DNA of 64,000 nucleotides. Source: Ardenticatenales bacterium (GTDB taxonomy: Bacteria; Chloroflexota; Anaerolineae; Promineifilales; Promineifilaceae). The position numbers were made by a program, and so were the translations under genes. The notes beneath the pieces were generated by a model. It was not told where the DNA came from, did not search any database, and saw only the letters and a program-made list of their open reading frames with translations. Positions 48,384 to 57,118 of this stretch are shown here, piece by piece (the first letter of the stretch is position 1; every line of letters begins with the position of its first letter). The stretch spans positions 1-64,000 of the forward strand of contig JACKBM010000032.1 in NCBI GenBank assembly GCA_020634575.1, in the 5' to 3' direction.

Positions 48384-51300
48384 ACGACGGGTGTGGATGG
48401 CGTGGCCGCCCGCGGCCAACTGTTTGATATCGCGCTCGATGGTGCGCTCGGAGACCTGCAGCGCCTGGGCCAGGTCTCCATAAGTTGGCGCAGCCCCCTG
48501 GGCCCGGGCCTCAGCCATCAACCGGGCCAGGCGCTGGCGGCGCAAGGTTGCCTCCCCTGCTGCCGCCTGTAAGGCAGCATCTGCCGGGCCAGCATCCACC
48601 GTCCAGTCAACGGTCACATAATCTTCTGCCACCAACGGCCGCCCCAGGGGCACATCCTGCCGCACCAGCCTGACACGCAGCGGCGCCGGCCGCATTGCCA
48701 GATAGGCCGCCCGCACCTGCCGATGCAGCGTGATGCGCGCGACATAGTCCGCGCGCTTCTCCGGGTGAGCAAACCGATCCGCCTGTTCCACCAGGCAGTC
48801 ATGCGCCCGCGCCAAATCGGCCACAGCGCCATTCAGCAAATAGCGCAAATAGAAATAGTGAGTATGGTTCGCCATGGAAGGGCCGTCAAAATTGATGCGT
48901 TGCCCCGCTTCCGTCAAAGCAACCAGCGCTTCTGCAGCTCGTCCAGTCTGCTGGCAAGCCTGAGCCAGCGCCAAAAAAGGACTGGCGTAAGCGCCGCTAA
49001 GCCCCTCTGCCAGATCTACCGCCCGGCGCAGCACCTCGTAAGCGACCTCTGCCTCCCCCAGACCCAGATGAGCCCGGCCAATAATCTGCCAGGCCTGAAC
49101 CACAGCAGCGCCCTGCTCCTGCCGTTCCAGCCAGTCCCGCAGCGGGGCCAGTGCCGCCGCCGCCGCCTCATGTTCACCGGCCTGCTCATAACATTGGGCC
49201 AGCAGCGCCCGGTATTGCAGTTTCTTCTGGTAATCATCTGCCGCCAACTCGCGCTCGGCGAGCGTAACCAGCTCGGTGGCATAAGCCAGCGCCACCTCAT
49301 GCATGCCCTGGAAGGACGCGCTGTTGGCCGTGTTATAAAGCGCCGTCGTCAGACCATAAAAGCCGCCGCCCAGACGCTGTTGCGCCAGCGTTTCCTCATG
49401 GAGCTGATGGGCCGTATCCCAATCACCGGTGAACTGAGCCGCCACGCCCCAGAGATAACGCCAATCAGCGGCAATGTGATGCAGCTCCGGCCGATCCGCC
49501 AACGTCGCCCTAACCGCTTCCAGCTCAACCAGCGCCGCATCCGCCTGGCGCGCTCGCAGCAGACAGGCCGCCAGGATAAGGCGCATCTCGGCCTGGAGCT
49601 CCGGCCGGTCCGCCAACGTCGCCGCCTGGGCCCAACCCCGTCGCGCCATGGTCAACCCCATCTCACTGTCGCCCATCGTAAAGGCATGTTTTAGGGCCAG
49701 CTGCTGCCACGCCTCCAGCGCCAGCGCCGGATTGCCCACCGCCTCAACCAGACCCAGAATCGCCGTCTGCACCCGTTCAATCTCCGGCTGACCGCTCTGT
49801 CCCATCAGCAGGTCAAACTTGAGCAGCAGCAAACGCAGCTCAATATCCTCATCGCGCTGGGACTGTGCCTCGGCCAGAAGCAGTTCAACCTGGGGCAACC
49901 GCTCACTGGTCGGGCTGGCCTGGTGCGCCAGCTGCAGCTGCAGCCAATGCAGCCCCAACAACTCGCCGGCCGTCAAACCAGCCCGAGCGGCCAGATCGGC
50001 AGCCTCCGTGGCATACTGGGCGGCCGAATGTGGCGCCCGCAAAGCGAGGGCCCCTTCCGCAGCGCGTTGATAATGAAACACCGCCGCCGGCAGGGCCGCG
50101 CCCTGAGCATAATGCCAGGCGATGGCGGCCTGTGGCGCCCGTTCCTGCCGCAACAACTCGGCCGCCTGACGGTGCCAGCGCTCCCGCTGCGGGCCGGGAA
50201 TCTGCCGGTAGAGATGGAGCCGCACCAGCCCATGCTGAAACGCATAGCCGGTATCTGTCTCGCGCAGGAAGCGGCTGCCCACCAGCCGGCGCAGCTGTGG
50301 GCCAGTGAGCGGCGCCGGCAGCAGCGCGCTCCAGGGCACAAACGGCACCTCAAGGCCAAAGATGGCGGCAGCGGCCAGGGCGGTTTGGTCCACTTCGGCC
50401 AGCTTTTGCCACCGGCCGGTCAACAAAGGCCCCAGCCCCACCACCTCGCCCGGCGCCCCCTGCAACAGCTCCTGCAAGAGTAACGGATTACCACCGCTCA
50501 ACTGCTGCAAACTGGTCACGTCCGCCGCCGCCTGGCTCGCCTGCGCCTGGACCAACTCGGCTACCTCAGCCGTCGTGAAGCCGCTCAGCGGTAGACGAAG
50601 TGGGCGTACAATGCGCTCGCTCTCCTGTAGCGCCGCCAGCGCCGGCTCGCTCTGGCGCAACTCCCAATCCCGGTACGCCAGCAGGAGCAGGATGGGTGCC
50701 TCCTGGCACAATGCCACGAGCGTTGGCCACAACCGCCAGAACTGCGGATCCGCCCATTGGACATCATCCAGAATCAGCAGCAACGGCCCCTGCTCCGCCC
50801 AACGCTGCAGGAGATAACGCAGCGCTGCTGCCTGCGACATTTCAGCGGCAAAATGGCTTGGCGGCAGGTCTGCGTTTTCCGCCCCCAGCAGCGCCTCCAC
50901 CAGCGGGCGCAAGACCGGCGGCGCCTCGGCACTGGCAGCGCTCAGGGCAGGCCGGCGGCCCAACCCCTGTAACGCCTCCACCAGCGGGCCAAACAGGCGT
51001 GGCGCCCCTTCCTGCCCGCTGCCCCAACCACAGGCCAGCTGCCGCCACGCCGCTGCCCGTTCGATCTCACGCAGCAGGGTTGTCTTGCCGATGCCGGGTT
51101 CGCCTTCGACGAGGGCCAGGCCACCGCTGCCCCGCGCCAGCTGATCCAGCAGGGCCAGTAGGCCGGCTCGCTCCGCCTGCCGGCCCACAAACGGCGCCAT
51201 CGAACCGGCCACTGCGGCCCGAGGTTGGGGCAACGCCGCCAGCAGGGCGGTTACCCCGGCCGATGGGGCCGCCCCCAATTCCTCGGCCAGCAACCTGGCC

Positions 51301-51932
51301 AGTTGCTCGTATTGCCGGCGGGCGGCGCCGGGCCGGCCGAGCCGGGCATAAAGCTGCATCACCAGGGCATGGGCTGATTCGTCGAGGGGATCGGCCTGCA
51401 CCCAGCGGTGGGCCAGTAATAGCGCCTCGTGGTGGTGTTCAGGGCCAGCGGCGGCCAGGTGCTGGCTGGCCCGCCCCAGCGTGGCCAGGAACTGCTCCTG
51501 CATCAGGACACGTTCATTGAGCAGCCACTCCCCGTCCAGCTCTTCCAGCAAGTCGCCCCGATAGAGCGCCAGCGCTTCTTGCCAACCGGCCGGATCGCCC
51601 CCCGCCGCCAGCTCGCCAAAACGAACCGCGTCCACGGCCAGCCCCATCAGACCCACAGTCTCGCTGCTGAGCACCAGATGGTCAGCCAACTCGGGAACCT
51701 GCCGCTGCAGGCGGTAAAGGGTGTTGCTTAGTAGGTGGCGGGCTCGTTCTTCATCGCTATCCGGCCAGAGTGTGCCGGCGAGGCGGCTACGTGTGGCCTG
51801 GAAGCCGGACCGCCCCTGCAACGCCAGGTAGCCGAGCAACGCTGCGCCATTGCCAGTCAGCAGATAGGCGCGTTGCGCCAGCTGCAGCTGCAAAGGACCA
51901 AGTATGGCGATGCTGGGAGGCGAAAAAGGCAT
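48363..51932 (-). CDS. SARP/BTAD-type transcriptional regulator with AAA ATPase, TPR and HTH
   Basis: A 1189-residue signal-transducing regulator. Residues 1-100 are an OmpR-like winged helix (LLTGNGAALLGYLALQG, ARHLLSNTLYRLQRQVP) followed by a BTAD module (about 100-240). Residues about 245-560 are an AAA_16 domain opening FVGRQAERAGLLALLDQ, with Walker A GEPGIGKTT (about 280) and Walker B LLLILDDVQWAD (about 390). About 590-1060 are helical TPR-like repeats with FxGDWDTAHQLHEETLAQQ-like units. A second helix-turn-helix (YGDLAQALQVSERTIERDIK, about 1145-1165) ends the chain, of the DeoR type. It should regulate genes in response to nucleotide and an unknown signal; it is divergent from the propeller gene. 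Confidence 0.85.
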   Translation of the reverse strand: MPFSPPSIAILGPLQLQLAQRAYLLTGNGAALLGYLALQGRSGFQATRSRLAGTLWPDSDEERARHLLSNTLYRLQRQVPELADHLVLSSETVGLMGLAVDAVRFGELAAGGDPAGWQEALALYRGDLLEELDGEWLLNERVLMQEQFLATLGRASQHLAAAGPEHHHEALLLAHRWVQADPLDESAHALVMQLYARLGRPGAARRQYEQLARLLAEELGAAPSAGVTALLAALPQPRAAVAGSMAPFVGRQAERAGLLALLDQLARGSGGLALVEGEPGIGKTTLLREIERAAAWRQLACGWGSGQEGAPRLFGPLVEALQGLGRRPALSAASAEAPPVLRPLVEALLGAENADLPPSHFAAEMSQAAALRYLLQRWAEQGPLLLILDDVQWADPQFWRLWPTLVALCQEAPILLLLAYRDWELRQSEPALAALQESERIVRPLRLPLSGFTTAEVAELVQAQASQAAADVTSLQQLSGGNPLLLQELLQGAPGEVVGLGPLLTGRWQKLAEVDQTALAAAAIFGLEVPFVPWSALLPAPLTGPQLRRLVGSRFLRETDTGYAFQHGLVRLHLYRQIPGPQRERWHRQAAELLRQERAPQAAIAWHYAQGAALPAAVFHYQRAAEGALALRAPHSAAQYATEAADLAARAGLTAGELLGLHWLQLQLAHQASPTSERLPQVELLLAEAQSQRDEDIELRLLLLKFDLLMGQSGQPEIERVQTAILGLVEAVGNPALALEAWQQLALKHAFTMGDSEMGLTMARRGWAQAATLADRPELQAEMRLILAACLLRARQADAALVELEAVRATLADRPELHHIAADWRYLWGVAAQFTGDWDTAHQLHEETLAQQRLGGGFYGLTTALYNTANSASFQGMHEVALAYATELVTLAERELAADDYQKKLQYRALLAQCYEQAGEHEAAAAALAPLRDWLERQEQGAAVVQAWQIIGRAHLGLGEAEVAYEVLRRAVDLAEGLSGAYASPFLALAQACQQTGRAAEALVALTEAGQRINFDGPSMANHTHYFYLRYLLNGAVADLARAHDCLVEQADRFAHPEKRADYVARITLHRQVRAAYLAMRPAPLRVRLVRQDVPLGRPLVAEDYVTVDWTVDAGPADAALQAAAGEATLRRQRLARLMAEARAQGAAPTYGDLAQALQVSERTIERDIKQLAAGGHAIHTRRRQVPPT

Positions 51933-52079
51933 AAATCAGGTCGTTGTCGGGATAGTCGGCTCTGGATCCGGCGGGCAGGAGAGTGGCGAGAGACCGTCTC
52001 GATATGATGAGAGTCGGATGCAGCCACGTCCTGTCACCCTGCGGACCGGGCCAATTGTAGCAAATCCTGGAGATTATCT

Positions 52080-54392
52080 ATGTTATCCAATCGTTTTCGT
52101 CTTCTTTTATTCATTATGCTGGCCAGCAGCGTACTGGCGCTGGGACTCTTCGGGCTGGGTTATGCCCCCGCAACTGCCCAGGCGCTCACTCAGCTCAAGC
52201 TGCCCGCCACACCTGAAACCATTCAGGCTGACATCGTCATCAGCCATACTGTCACGGTCGAAGATCCGGGCGGGCGGACCGGCTATTATCTCTCGATGGC
52301 CACGATTGGCGGCAAGCCGGCGATGGCCTTCCACAATGGGACGGCCGGTCAGGTGCAGTTTATGCTGGCCAATGATGCGGACGGCACCAGCTGGGGCGAG
52401 CCCATCAATATCAGAGCCGTCACCCCTTTTGCCTCCGGCATCGTGCTGCGTGAGATCAATGGCAAGCCGGCCGTGATCTATGACGATGTCGGCACGGACG
52501 CCCTCACCTACATTCAGGCCACCAGTGCCGACGGCAGCAGTTGGGGAACACCGGTGACAGTTGACCAGGTCTCGCCGTTTGGGACCGGCTACATTGACCT
52601 GGAGGTCGTGGCCGGCCAGCCAGCCGTCTCTTATGCTTATGCTCCACTGGCCAACAGCAATCTGCAGCTGCGCTACGCTCGCGCCAATGATGCCGACGGC
52701 GGCAGTTGGGGCACGCCCCAAATCCTGGACAACAGCCAGCCCATTGTGGGCGCCTTTAGCCAGTTGGAGGTGGTCGACGGCTTCCCCGCCATTGCTTACC
52801 AGAACTCCACTCTGGGTAACCTGATGTTTCTGCGCGCCCAGGACGCCACCGGCAGCAGTTGGGGAACACCGCAACTGCTCGCCAACGCCGGCACCGCCGG
52901 ACAGCAGCTTACAATGGCCATCATTGCGGGTCAGCCGGCTATCGTCTACCGGGATGGCGCCTCAGGCGACCTGCGTTATACCCGGGCCACGACCGCCAGC
53001 GGCAGCAGTTGGGGGGCACCTGTTACCCTGCACCCATTCACCATCTCGGGCGGGGCCCCCCCACATCTAACCACAATCAACGGCCTGCCTGCCGTCGCCT
53101 TCCAGACCGGCGGCGCCGTCTACTTCCAGCGCGCCAATGACGCCACCGGCAGCAGCTGGCCAGCGCCAACGACAATTTATACAGGCAGCACCAGCAGTGA
53201 TGGCGTTTACTACCTCAATTTGCAGATGGTGAACGGCCGGCCGGCCATTGCCGGCCAGAATTCCCTCCACGATGCCGTGGCTTACCTCCGGGCTGATAAT
53301 GCGGCTGGGACGAGTTGGGGATCGCTGAGATTACTGCTGGGCGGGCTGGTCGGCAACGATAATTCGCTGGCCCTGGTCGGTGGGCGCCCGGCCATCAGCT
53401 ATGCCGACAGCCTGGCCGGCGGCCTCCGCTACGCCCGGGCTGCTGATGCCACAGGCACCAGCTGGGAAACACCAATTAGTGTGGACCCGACGCTCCAGAC
53501 CGGCGAGGGTAGCCAGCTACTGGTTGTCAACGGTCAGCCAGCCATCACCTACCTCGGCGATAATGGCAACCTGCGCTACGTACGGGCGACAGATGCGGTG
53601 GGCAGCAGCTGGCCCGCGCCGCAGAGCCTGATAGCTGATGGCGCTTATCTACCCAACCTGGCCATCTTTACCGACCGGCCAACCATTGTTTATTACGACT
53701 ATAACGCCAGCGAAATTCGCCGTTTACGAGCCAATGATGCTGATGGGACAACCTGGGGCAGCCCCCTCACCATCGCCAGCCTGAATAGCAACGCCATAGA
53801 CTCAGAAGATGGCAACCTGCTGCTGTTCTCGTTGAATGGCAATCCCGCCATCGTCTACAGCGATAGTCCAAATAATACGATTCACCTGATCCGGGCCAAT
53901 GACGCGGCTGGCAACAGCTGGGGTGCGCCGGCCCAGGTGGCCACAGGCGGCGAAGGCGATGGCCTCAGTTACGATTTTCATGAAGATCGGCTGGCCTTGC
54001 TCTTCTACTATTGGGACAGTGCCAATTCCGAATATCAGCTAACCTACGTGCGGGCAACGGACTTATCGGCCAGCAGTTGGGCCACGCCAGTCACCATCCA
54101 CGCCCAAAGCGGTGTCAATAATCGACCGTTCTTGACCTGGATAAACGGCGCACCGGCCGCTCTGTATGTCGATAGGCAAACCGACCAATGGCAGTTACTG
54201 CGGTCCACAGATGCCAGCGGCACCAGCTGGGGTACACCACAACCCGTTCTCCCCAACTATGGCGATGCCGACATACTCCGCCTGGATGAGCATGCCTTTG
54301 CCTTCAGCAACGGCAGTGATGCCCTCCACTATCTCTACTATCAGTTAGAGACCCAGTTTAAGCTTTATCTGCCGACGGTCATTCGGCAATAA
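52080..54392 (+). CDS. Secreted repeat protein, probable beta-propeller
   Basis: A 770-residue exported protein. Signal peptide: RFRLLLFIMLASSVLALGLF (about 5-24). Then thirteen copies of a 45-60-residue repeat whose core is RANDADGTSWG(T/A)P followed by G(Q/R)PAIxY; hits include DATGSSWGTPQ, TASGSSWGAPV and DASGTSWGTPQ. Such four-stranded repeats in this number suggest one or two propellers. The chain ends FKLYLPTVIRQ, a hydrophobic-Tyr-Leu-Pro tail seen at the end of many Chloroflexota exported proteins. No enzyme motif. Transcribed away from the SARP regulator, with 147 bases between. Confidence 0.8.
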   Translation: MLSNRFRLLLFIMLASSVLALGLFGLGYAPATAQALTQLKLPATPETIQADIVISHTVTVEDPGGRTGYYLSMATIGGKPAMAFHNGTAGQVQFMLANDADGTSWGEPINIRAVTPFASGIVLREINGKPAVIYDDVGTDALTYIQATSADGSSWGTPVTVDQVSPFGTGYIDLEVVAGQPAVSYAYAPLANSNLQLRYARANDADGGSWGTPQILDNSQPIVGAFSQLEVVDGFPAIAYQNSTLGNLMFLRAQDATGSSWGTPQLLANAGTAGQQLTMAIIAGQPAIVYRDGASGDLRYTRATTASGSSWGAPVTLHPFTISGGAPPHLTTINGLPAVAFQTGGAVYFQRANDATGSSWPAPTTIYTGSTSSDGVYYLNLQMVNGRPAIAGQNSLHDAVAYLRADNAAGTSWGSLRLLLGGLVGNDNSLALVGGRPAISYADSLAGGLRYARAADATGTSWETPISVDPTLQTGEGSQLLVVNGQPAITYLGDNGNLRYVRATDAVGSSWPAPQSLIADGAYLPNLAIFTDRPTIVYYDYNASEIRRLRANDADGTTWGSPLTIASLNSNAIDSEDGNLLLFSLNGNPAIVYSDSPNNTIHLIRANDAAGNSWGAPAQVATGGEGDGLSYDFHEDRLALLFYYWDSANSEYQLTYVRATDLSASSWATPVTIHAQSGVNNRPFLTWINGAPAALYVDRQTDQWQLLRSTDASGTSWGTPQPVLPNYGDADILRLDEHAFAFSNGSDALHYLYYQLETQFKLYLPTVIRQ

Positions 54393-54405
54393 AGAACCCT
54401 CCTGC

Positions 54406-54450
54406 AGGCGCAGCGTACTCGGCCCCACACTAACCGGGTACGCTGCGCCT
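54406..54450. repeat. 13-bp-stem hairpin after the propeller gene
   Basis: AGGCGCAGCGTAC (54406-54418) pairs exactly with GTACGCTGCGCCT (54438-54450). No T tract follows. The word TACGCTGCGC also occurs in family A at 9706. Confidence 0.7.
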
Positions 54451-54550
54451 CACCTCCCGGCCCAGCCCACTTAGCCAAATGTGGGTCTCCCACCAACCCA
54501 AGGTAAAATAGCGCATCAACCTTACCTCACCTAGCTCAGAGGAAATCATT

Positions 54551-55336
54551 ATGCGCGAGAATAAAATCAAAACGATCTGGTCAAACGGGGGCAATGTGGT
54601 CAATGGCTGGCTGGCGATCCCCAGCAGCTGGTCAGCGGAGGCGATGGCTCATCAGGGCTTTGACAGCCTGACGGTGGACATGCAGCATGGCCTGGCTGAC
54701 TATCAGACCGCGGTCACCATGCTCCAGGCGGTCTCTACAACCGATGTCATCCCCATGGCCCGCGTGCCCTGGAATGAGCCGGGCATCATCATGCGCATGT
54801 TGGACGCCGGCTGCTACGGCATTGTCTGCCCGATGATCAACACGCGGGCTGAAGCAGAGCAATTTGTGGGCGCCTGCCGTTATCATCCGGCCGGTTACCG
54901 CAGCGCCGGTCCCACCCGGGCCCGCATCTACTCCGGCGGCAACTACCTCGAGGAGGCCAATGACGTCATCCTCACCTTCGCCATGATCGAGACCGCCCAG
55001 GCGATCGAGAACCTGGAAGATATCCTGAGCGTACCCGGCCTGGACGCTGTCTACGTCGGCCCCAGCGACCTCTCCATCACCCTCGGCGTCCAGGGGCAGT
55101 TCGACTCCCCGCCGATGAAAGAGGCCCTGGCCTACATCGCCGACACCGCGGCCAAACACGGCGTCGTCCCCGGCATCCACACCTCCGGCCCTGAGTTCGC
55201 CCTCAAAATGCTGGGCATCGGCTACCGCTTCGTCACCCTCACCTCAGACAGCGCCATGATGACCCAGATGGCCAAACAGATGGTGGACGAGACGAGGGCG
55301 GGCCAGAGTTCAAATGATGCAGGGCAGCTTTACTAA
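54551..55336 (+). CDS. HpcH/HpaI-type aldolase
   Basis: A 261-residue class II pyruvate aldolase. Seen: GWLAIPSSWSAEAMAHQGFD, LTVDMQHGLADYQ with the catalytic-base His, PMARVPWNEPGIIMRMLDAG (pyruvate-binding Arg), GIVCPMINTRAEAE, MIETAQAIENLEDIL (metal Glu), and YVGPSDLSITLG (metal Asp). It cleaves or forms 4-hydroxy-2-oxo acids such as 4-hydroxy-2-oxoheptanedioate; the exact substrate is uncertain. Its stop codon lies inside a perfect 42-bp palindrome, and no enzyme of the homoprotocatechuate pathway is adjacent. Confidence 0.92.
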   Translation: MRENKIKTIWSNGGNVVNGWLAIPSSWSAEAMAHQGFDSLTVDMQHGLADYQTAVTMLQAVSTTDVIPMARVPWNEPGIIMRMLDAGCYGIVCPMINTRAEAEQFVGACRYHPAGYRSAGPTRARIYSGGNYLEEANDVILTFAMIETAQAIENLEDILSVPGLDAVYVGPSDLSITLGVQGQFDSPPMKEALAYIADTAAKHGVVPGIHTSGPEFALKMLGIGYRFVTLTSDSAMMTQMAKQMVDETRAGQSSNDAGQLY

Positions 55337-55374
55337 CAGCTAATAGCTAACAGCTGTTAGCTATTAGCTGTTAG
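55333..55374. repeat. Perfect 42-bp palindrome, family A
   Basis: Bases 55333-55353 are the exact reverse complement of 55354-55374, built from CTAACAGCTAATAGCTAACAG-type words. It includes the aldolase stop codon (TAA, 55334-55336), and TTAGCTGTTAGTCAG continues to 55386. Confidence 0.95.
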
Positions 55375-55392
55375 CTGTTAGTCAGAACATTC

Positions 55393-56076
55393 GTGATCTG
55401 GCTCTACCTCCTCCCCGCCCTTCTCCTCCTGGCCGCCTTCCTGTATTGGGGGCTGGTGATTACGGAGGGTGTCTATTTTGGCCGCCGGCTGGTTGTCTGG
55501 TTGTATGATCTGACGGCGCCGAAGTATGAGGGGATCAAGGAGTTTAATGAGCTGGCGGAGCGCTTTTTTATCGCCCAGCCGCTGCTGCAGTTGATGGACG
55601 ATTATGCGTCGTTGCGGGTGCTGGATGTGGCGGCGGGGACTGGCCGGGTGGCGCGTAGCTTTTACCTGGAGGGAGATGCCTTTGCCGGGCAGATCATCTC
55701 GTTGGAGGCATCCGGACCGATGCTGGCGGTGGGACGGGATCTGGCGGACCGGCCGGATACCCACTGGCTCCAGGCTCTCGCCGAACCGCTCCCCTTCGCC
55801 GACGCCCAGTTTGAGATCGTCACCTGCCTGGAAGCGCTGGAGTTCCTGCCCTCGCAGGAAAAGGCGCTGGCGGAGATGGTCCGGGTGCTGCGGCCCGATG
55901 GCGTCCTGCTCACCACCCGCCGCAAGGGCTGGGAAGCACACACTTTTATTGGCCGTTACTACAGCGAAGCCCACTTCGTAGAACTGCTGCAGGGGCTGGG
56001 CCTCATCAACGTCATGGTCCAGCCCTGGCAGTTTGACTACGAACTCGTCTTCGCCATCAAACCGCCTGAGGAATAG
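55393..56076 (+). CDS. Membrane-anchored class I SAM-dependent methyltransferase
   Basis: A 227-residue protein starting at GTG 55393 (the palindrome and stop upstream leave no room for a better start). N-terminal membrane helix WLYLLPALLLLAAFLYWGLV (3-22), then a Rossmann methyltransferase: VLDVAAGTGRVARSFY (SAM motif I, about 75-90), ISLEASGPMLAVG, PFADAQFEIVTCLEALEFL, and VLRPDGVLLTTRRKG. It probably modifies a lipid, quinone or envelope substrate given its anchor. The methyl acceptor is unknown. Confidence 0.82.
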   Translation: MIWLYLLPALLLLAAFLYWGLVITEGVYFGRRLVVWLYDLTAPKYEGIKEFNELAERFFIAQPLLQLMDDYASLRVLDVAAGTGRVARSFYLEGDAFAGQIISLEASGPMLAVGRDLADRPDTHWLQALAEPLPFADAQFEIVTCLEALEFLPSQEKALAEMVRVLRPDGVLLTTRRKGWEAHTFIGRYYSEAHFVELLQGLGLINVMVQPWQFDYELVFAIKPPEE

Positions 56077-56081
56077 GGTTT

Positions 56082-56234
56082 TTGCCGCAGATTGCGCAGA
56101 TTACAGGATTTTTGCATTCGCGTTCTAGACGTGTTGGGAAAAGTAAATCGGGAACAGTCCCCTTCCCCGAACTTGTGCTGAGCGGAGCGAAGTGTCTACC
56201 TGTCATGCTGAGCACAGCGAAGCATCTGCGGCAA
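56082..56234. repeat. Family B hairpin interrupted by family C
   Basis: The left arm TTGCCGCAGATTGCGCAGA (56082-56100, plus TT to 56102) and a truncated right arm GCATCTGCGGCAA (56222-56234) are separated by a segment with two family C units (56169, 56201). The structure looks like one repeat inserted into another. Confidence 0.7.
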
Positions 56235-56250
56235 AAAAGAATAGGTCAAC

Positions 56251-56682
56251 ATGTCAATTAGAACGATGTCTATCGACGACTACGACGCCATTATCGCCAT
56301 GTTTGCGGCCACGCCGGGTGTGACTGTGCGGGATGCGGATAATCGGGAGGCGACGGCGGTTTACCTTGAGCGCAATCCTGGCCTTAGTTTTGTGGCGGAA
56401 GAGGCTGGCGCCATCGTCGGCTGCGTCATGTGCGGCCACGACGGGCGCCGTGGCTACCTGCAGCACCTCGTCGTCAACCCGGCCTACCGGGGCCGCGGTC
56501 TCGGCGAAGCCCTGACCAGCGCTTGCCTGGACGCCCTCGAGGCCCTCGGCATCCGCAAAACCCACATCTTCGTCCTCAAGACCAACGAGATCGCCAACCA
56601 ATTCTGGCCCAAACGGGGCTGGCAGCTGCGCGAGGACATCTACATGTACTCGTACAACCGCTCGGATAATCCCAATATTTAG
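56251..56682 (+). CDS. GNAT-family N-acetyltransferase
   Basis: A 143-residue acetyltransferase. Seen: the N-terminal IRTMSIDDYDAIIAMFAATPG, GLSFVAEEAGAIVGCVMCGHDG, and the CoA pyrophosphate-binding motif YLQHLVVNPAYRGRGLGEAL (motif A, Arg-x-x-Gly-x-Gly), then a C-terminal strand IFVLKTNEIANQFWPKRGW. Acceptor unknown; could be an amino-group of a small molecule or a protein N-terminus. No ribosomal-protein (RimI) context is visible. Confidence 0.9.
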   Translation: MSIRTMSIDDYDAIIAMFAATPGVTVRDADNREATAVYLERNPGLSFVAEEAGAIVGCVMCGHDGRRGYLQHLVVNPAYRGRGLGEALTSACLDALEALGIRKTHIFVLKTNEIANQFWPKRGWQLREDIYMYSYNRSDNPNI

Positions 56683-57118
56683 CTAACCTGCTGCTACGGA
56701 CTCTCCTTTATCTTAACGACATTTCCTGAGCCTCCTTCATGGGGTATGACGACCCTCTAGAGCAGGCGAAGGACCCCGCCCTGGCTCCTTAACCAGAACA
56801 TCTGCTTCCGGGAAGCGAATGTCGCCTGCCCGGTGCACCACAGCGCGCTGACCTGGCAACAGCCTGATTCGCCAGCCACACTGACCAGCCATCGACCGGG
56901 TCGGGCCAGCGTCACAGGAAGGGATCCTTCGCCTGCTCTCAGTTAGCCTGATGCCCCATGAAGGAGGCTCAGGAAATGTCGGCAAAGTGAGTTTGGACCG
57001 CGGCAGGATACCCATCGCCCGACACAGTGTGTATAGTGTGTATAATTGACAGATAAAAGCCGCGAGATCATTGCCAGATAGGCTGGCTGGGAATGGCCGC
57101 CAAACAAGTGAGGGGAGC
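56683..57118. other. 436-bp gap holding a MITE-like element
   Basis: Apart from the element at 56717-56981 and a TATAAT box at 57041-57046 within the repeat GTGTATAGTGTGTATAATTG, which could serve the hicB gene, I see nothing else. A HicA toxin is not encoded here. Confidence 0.7.
56717..56981. mobile_element. MITE-like element with long terminal inverted repeats
   Basis: Ends 56717-56744 and 56954-56981 are perfect 28-bp inverted repeats (CGACATTTCCTGAGCCTCC to CATGGGG outermost in). A second 14-bp inverted repeat lies inside (GAGCAGGCGAAGGA at 56760-56773 with 56925-56938). It has no open reading frame of note and no clear target-site duplication. A non-autonomous transposon or a stable RNA hairpin are the candidates. 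Confidence 0.6.
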
